Below, piece after piece: positions 30,410 through 32,302 of a stretch of 32,302 nt of DNA. Location of the stretch: the NCBI GenBank assembly GCA_009733575.1, contig ML769914.1, forward strand, positions 2,389 through 34,690, read 5' to 3'. The notes under the pieces are model-generated. The model saw only the letters and a program-made list of their open reading frames with translations. It made no database searches and was not told the origin of the DNA. Every line of letters begins with the position of its first letter. Positions within the stretch are counted from its first letter, which is position 1. The DNA comes from Gymnopus androsaceus JB14 (Eukaryota; Basidiomycota; Agaricomycetes; Agaricales; Omphalotaceae). The position numbers and the translations under genes were made by a program.

Positions 30410-31032
30410 ATGGTTCAACTCGCATCTGGAAAGGTCTACAAGATCATCAGTGTTGTTTCCGCGAAACTCCTGACCGTCTCTACGGCAAACGATCACGACG
30501 GTATAATAAACACTTTCTCTCATAGATTTCCTGGCTAATTTCGTCCTAGTCGAGAGTCGCTATGAAGCGGCCAAGATAACCAGAAGGTAGGCATATCTAC
30601 TGTGGCACATTGCACCATCTTACGAGCCCTTATTATATCAAGTGGCGCGTAGAGCATATTGCAGATGAAGGCTGGGCACTCAAAAGTCTTCATCAACATG
30701 AAGGAAACGGCCTTTACCTCGCCTATAAATCGAACAATCCTATGGAAAAGCGATCTCTTATCGGTACTACGGCTGCGTACCGGTGGGATATTAAACAGTG
30801 GAAAACGCGGGGCGGGGCAGAGTTTAGGTATTTACTTGCTTCTGCTGCATTGACTACTAAATTCATTCATTAATTTCTATTTTTACTTAGGCTGTGGGTT
30901 CACGATGCACCAGACCCTGGATACGTGGCTGAAGTCGCTGGTGGAAGTGATGCAGATGGCACAGAAATTAGGTTGTGGGACTCCAATGACACTGCATCAC
31001 AGTTCTGGTTGTTCCAAGAGGTCCCTAACTAG
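30410..31032 (+). CDS. RICIN-type beta-trefoil lectin-like protein (one-base frame problem)
   Basis: Four exons: 30410-30500, 30550-30586, 30643-30827 and 30891-31032, with GT-AG introns of 49, 56 and 63 nt. The start is the ATG giving MVQLASGKVYKIISVVSAKL. Exon 3 reads WRVEHIADEGWALKS and RWDIKQW; exon 4 reads LWVHDAPDPGYVAEV and ends in a QFWLF motif, the repeated Q-x-W/F core of the trefoil. About 151 aa matches small single-trefoil fungal lectins that bind glycans; these are not the plant toxin, and no catalytic chain is present. Exon 2 is 37 nt where 38 are needed: its first half continues exon 1, its second half (GQDNQK) fits exon 3 only one frame over, with the break around 30562-30567. 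It is either a young pseudogene or a base-call error. Confidence 0.7.
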
Positions 31033-31197
31033 GAATCTCTCGTACTCGGGGCTCGGGTGATGTCTTCCAAAATAAAAACTTTGAATAAATATATAAACTT
31101 GTACCTATGCTAGTGAATTGATGAAGACTTATGACTGTTATTCAACAAGACTTCTGGAATGTACCCCCTACTTGCTGGTGTGCTTAGTGATGTCAAG
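31033..31197. other. Lectin gene 3' flank
   Basis: A short AT-rich stretch with AATAAA-like signals (AATAAATATAT near 31084). No other feature is seen. Confidence 0.4.
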
Positions 31198-31199
31198 TA

Positions 31200-31921
31200 C
31201 TGTCCCATTTCAAGCACTTTGTAAGGGCCTGTGACTGTGACCAATTGTATGAATTTTTTTTTTCATAGGCATAGAGCGTAACCTGTGACACTCAAAACTT
31301 TAGGGGACAAAATACGAAATTTGGCACCGCAGGCCGCAATTTTTGGATTGAAGTTGCTCAAAATTTCGTAGACCCCCCGTGTGACCTGCAACATGGTGTG
31401 ACAGTTCGTAAAATTTGGATGCCCTGTGACTGTTACGAACATTCTTATCTTATCAAACACATGGTATTATTCCTTCTCATTTTCCTTTATTTACTCTTGT
31501 ATATCTACATAAGCGCGCGCTTGACTAGACGCGCGGCTGTACTAATTAGGTTCTGTCGATCAGAGTATGATCGTTTCCGATCATAACACATGCTAGCATG
31601 TCCATACTTGTACGATCGACCTATCATTACTTATTGTCGTTTACTTGTTGTCTTTTATCGTTTCATGCATTGTTACCACACGGCTAGGGTACAGGGTATA
31701 GGGCTTAGGGTTTGTACTTTAGTATATATAGTAGTTGTAGCTGTAGCATAGTCCTTAGCTTCAATCTCGTCAATACATCCTAGTTCTCAATATCATCTTC
31801 TCTTTTCCTCATCGTTCTTGTCTTTGCCTAAGACAGAAGTCGTGATGCCTGGTACCTCGTGTTGTGGGGAACTAGTCGCTGACAGTGACCTGTGACTTAC
31901 AAAGTGCTCAAAATGCTACAG
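31200..31921. mobile_element. Small TA-flanked TIR element (about 263 bp) carrying a solo LTR
   Basis: The left end CTGTCCCATTTCAAGCACTT and right end (reverse complement CTGTAGCATTTTGAGCACTT) match at 22 of 26 positions including AGCACTTTGTAAG, with TA at 31198-31199 and 31922-31923. Repeated CTGTGAC motifs lie inside the ends. Subtracting the LTR and one target duplication leaves about 263 bp with no coding capacity: a Tc1/mariner-type MITE by TSD, tentatively. Confidence 0.65.
31431..31884. mobile_element. Solo LTR (454 bp), same family as the one in NLR copy A
   Basis: It starts TGTTACGAAC, ends GTCGCTGACA, and is flanked by GTGAC at 31426-31430 and 31885-31889. The last ~170 bp differ from the LTR at 2566-3115 at only a handful of positions, and the TATA-like TATATATAG is kept near 31723. 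The middle (U3-like) part is about 100 bp shorter and diverged. It is nested in the TIR element 31200-31921. Confidence 0.93.
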
Positions 31922-31923
31922 TA

Positions 31924-32302
31924 TTCAACAAATAAGTACCTTCAAAATATAGTATTTATACTTCAGGATGGGATAAGATGAGAGGGCATACAACCCTGTG
32001 ATTGCATTCAATGCAATCATAGTTGGCTGGATAGAAAGGATGTCAAAGGTATGGTTATTTAAGAAGGCAAAGGTGCAATACAGATAACAACTTCAAACCC
32101 TGAGGTAGGAGGCAATGAGAGATGGGAGCACTCACTAATGTAGTAAGGAAGATGGAAGTTGACGAGTCGGTAAAACTAGTTGGTGGAAGTACAGAATCGA
32201 CATCTGACAAGGTGAGCAGGATTCAGTCGTCCATTGATTTTGGACTGTTATAATTTGGTTTCAGCTTCCGCCTATAACGTATTAAATAGGGCCGCAGACC
32301 TT
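31924..32302. other. Right edge, no gene seen
   Basis: About 380 bp with no supported gene. A 21-bp palindrome (TGATTGCATTC and its reverse complement) lies at about 31999-32019. Confidence 0.4.

Noticed and set aside
30071..30523. A 150-aa minus-strand frame over the minisatellite
   Set aside because: It is antisense to lectin exon 1, and its internal repetition comes from the tandem repeat.
1..32302. CRISPR array or prokaryotic operon
   Set aside because: No spaced short direct repeats of that kind; genes have spliceosomal introns.

Overview
The window looks like accessory, transposon-rich nuclear DNA of an Agaricomycete-type basidiomycete. The grounds are: many short introns (about 49-70 nt) in every gene, a NACHT-ankyrin NLR whose first residues read MFANASNFEINGGQFMVTG, a mushroom-type F-box protein (RLPDDLLLEIFGYC followed by a WVCTRWRRL segment), a small fungal RICIN-type lectin, and dense LTR and terminal-inverted-repeat debris. 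No rRNA, tRNA, CRISPR array or organellar sequence was seen.

Region 1 (1 to about 17160) is a direct tandem segmental duplication of about 8-8.5 kb. Copy A runs from about 108 to 8590 and copy B from about 9519 to 17160. The first ~107 bases of the window match 8877-8978, the tail of copy A, so a third unit may lie just to the left. Each unit carries, on the minus strand, a five-exon NACHT-ankyrin NLR gene and behind it a coding-like block I do not recognise. Copy B of the NLR is intact: 1360 codons, P-loop GKAGSGKT, about 25 ankyrin repeats. Copy A is dead: a 550-bp solo LTR (TG...CA ends, 5-bp target duplication ACTTC) sits in the ankyrin exon, a 1-nt deletion near 1637 shifts the frame, and the NACHT sensor Arg is Cys. 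The second block is also more damaged in copy A.

Region 2 (about 17200-19700) holds an unrecognised multi-exon gene fragment and a complete six-exon glyoxalase I gene (162 aa) with a GC-AG intron.

Region 3 (19850-28720) is a stack of transposons. An 875-bp hAT-like non-autonomous element (8-bp TSD CTTTTTAC) contains two younger elements. A candidate solo LTR (21008-21308) follows. A 5.9-kb TIR element (22803-28708, 6-bp TSD ATCCCC) has split an F-box pseudogene in two. That element was itself invaded by members of a CATCAGCAAAACC family, including a 3.4-kb member.

Region 4 (28715-32302) holds the N-terminal half of the F-box pseudogene, a diverged direct repeat matching one on the far side of the pseudogene, a three-copy minisatellite, a four-exon RICIN-type lectin gene with a one-base frame problem, and a second solo LTR of the family that broke NLR copy A (TSD GTGAC), here inside a small TA-flanked TIR element.

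The theme is birth and death of an immune-receptor-like gene: tandem duplication supplies copies, CpG decay and transposons kill some, and the intact copy survives beside its wreck. Exon boundaries are read by eye and no database search was run.
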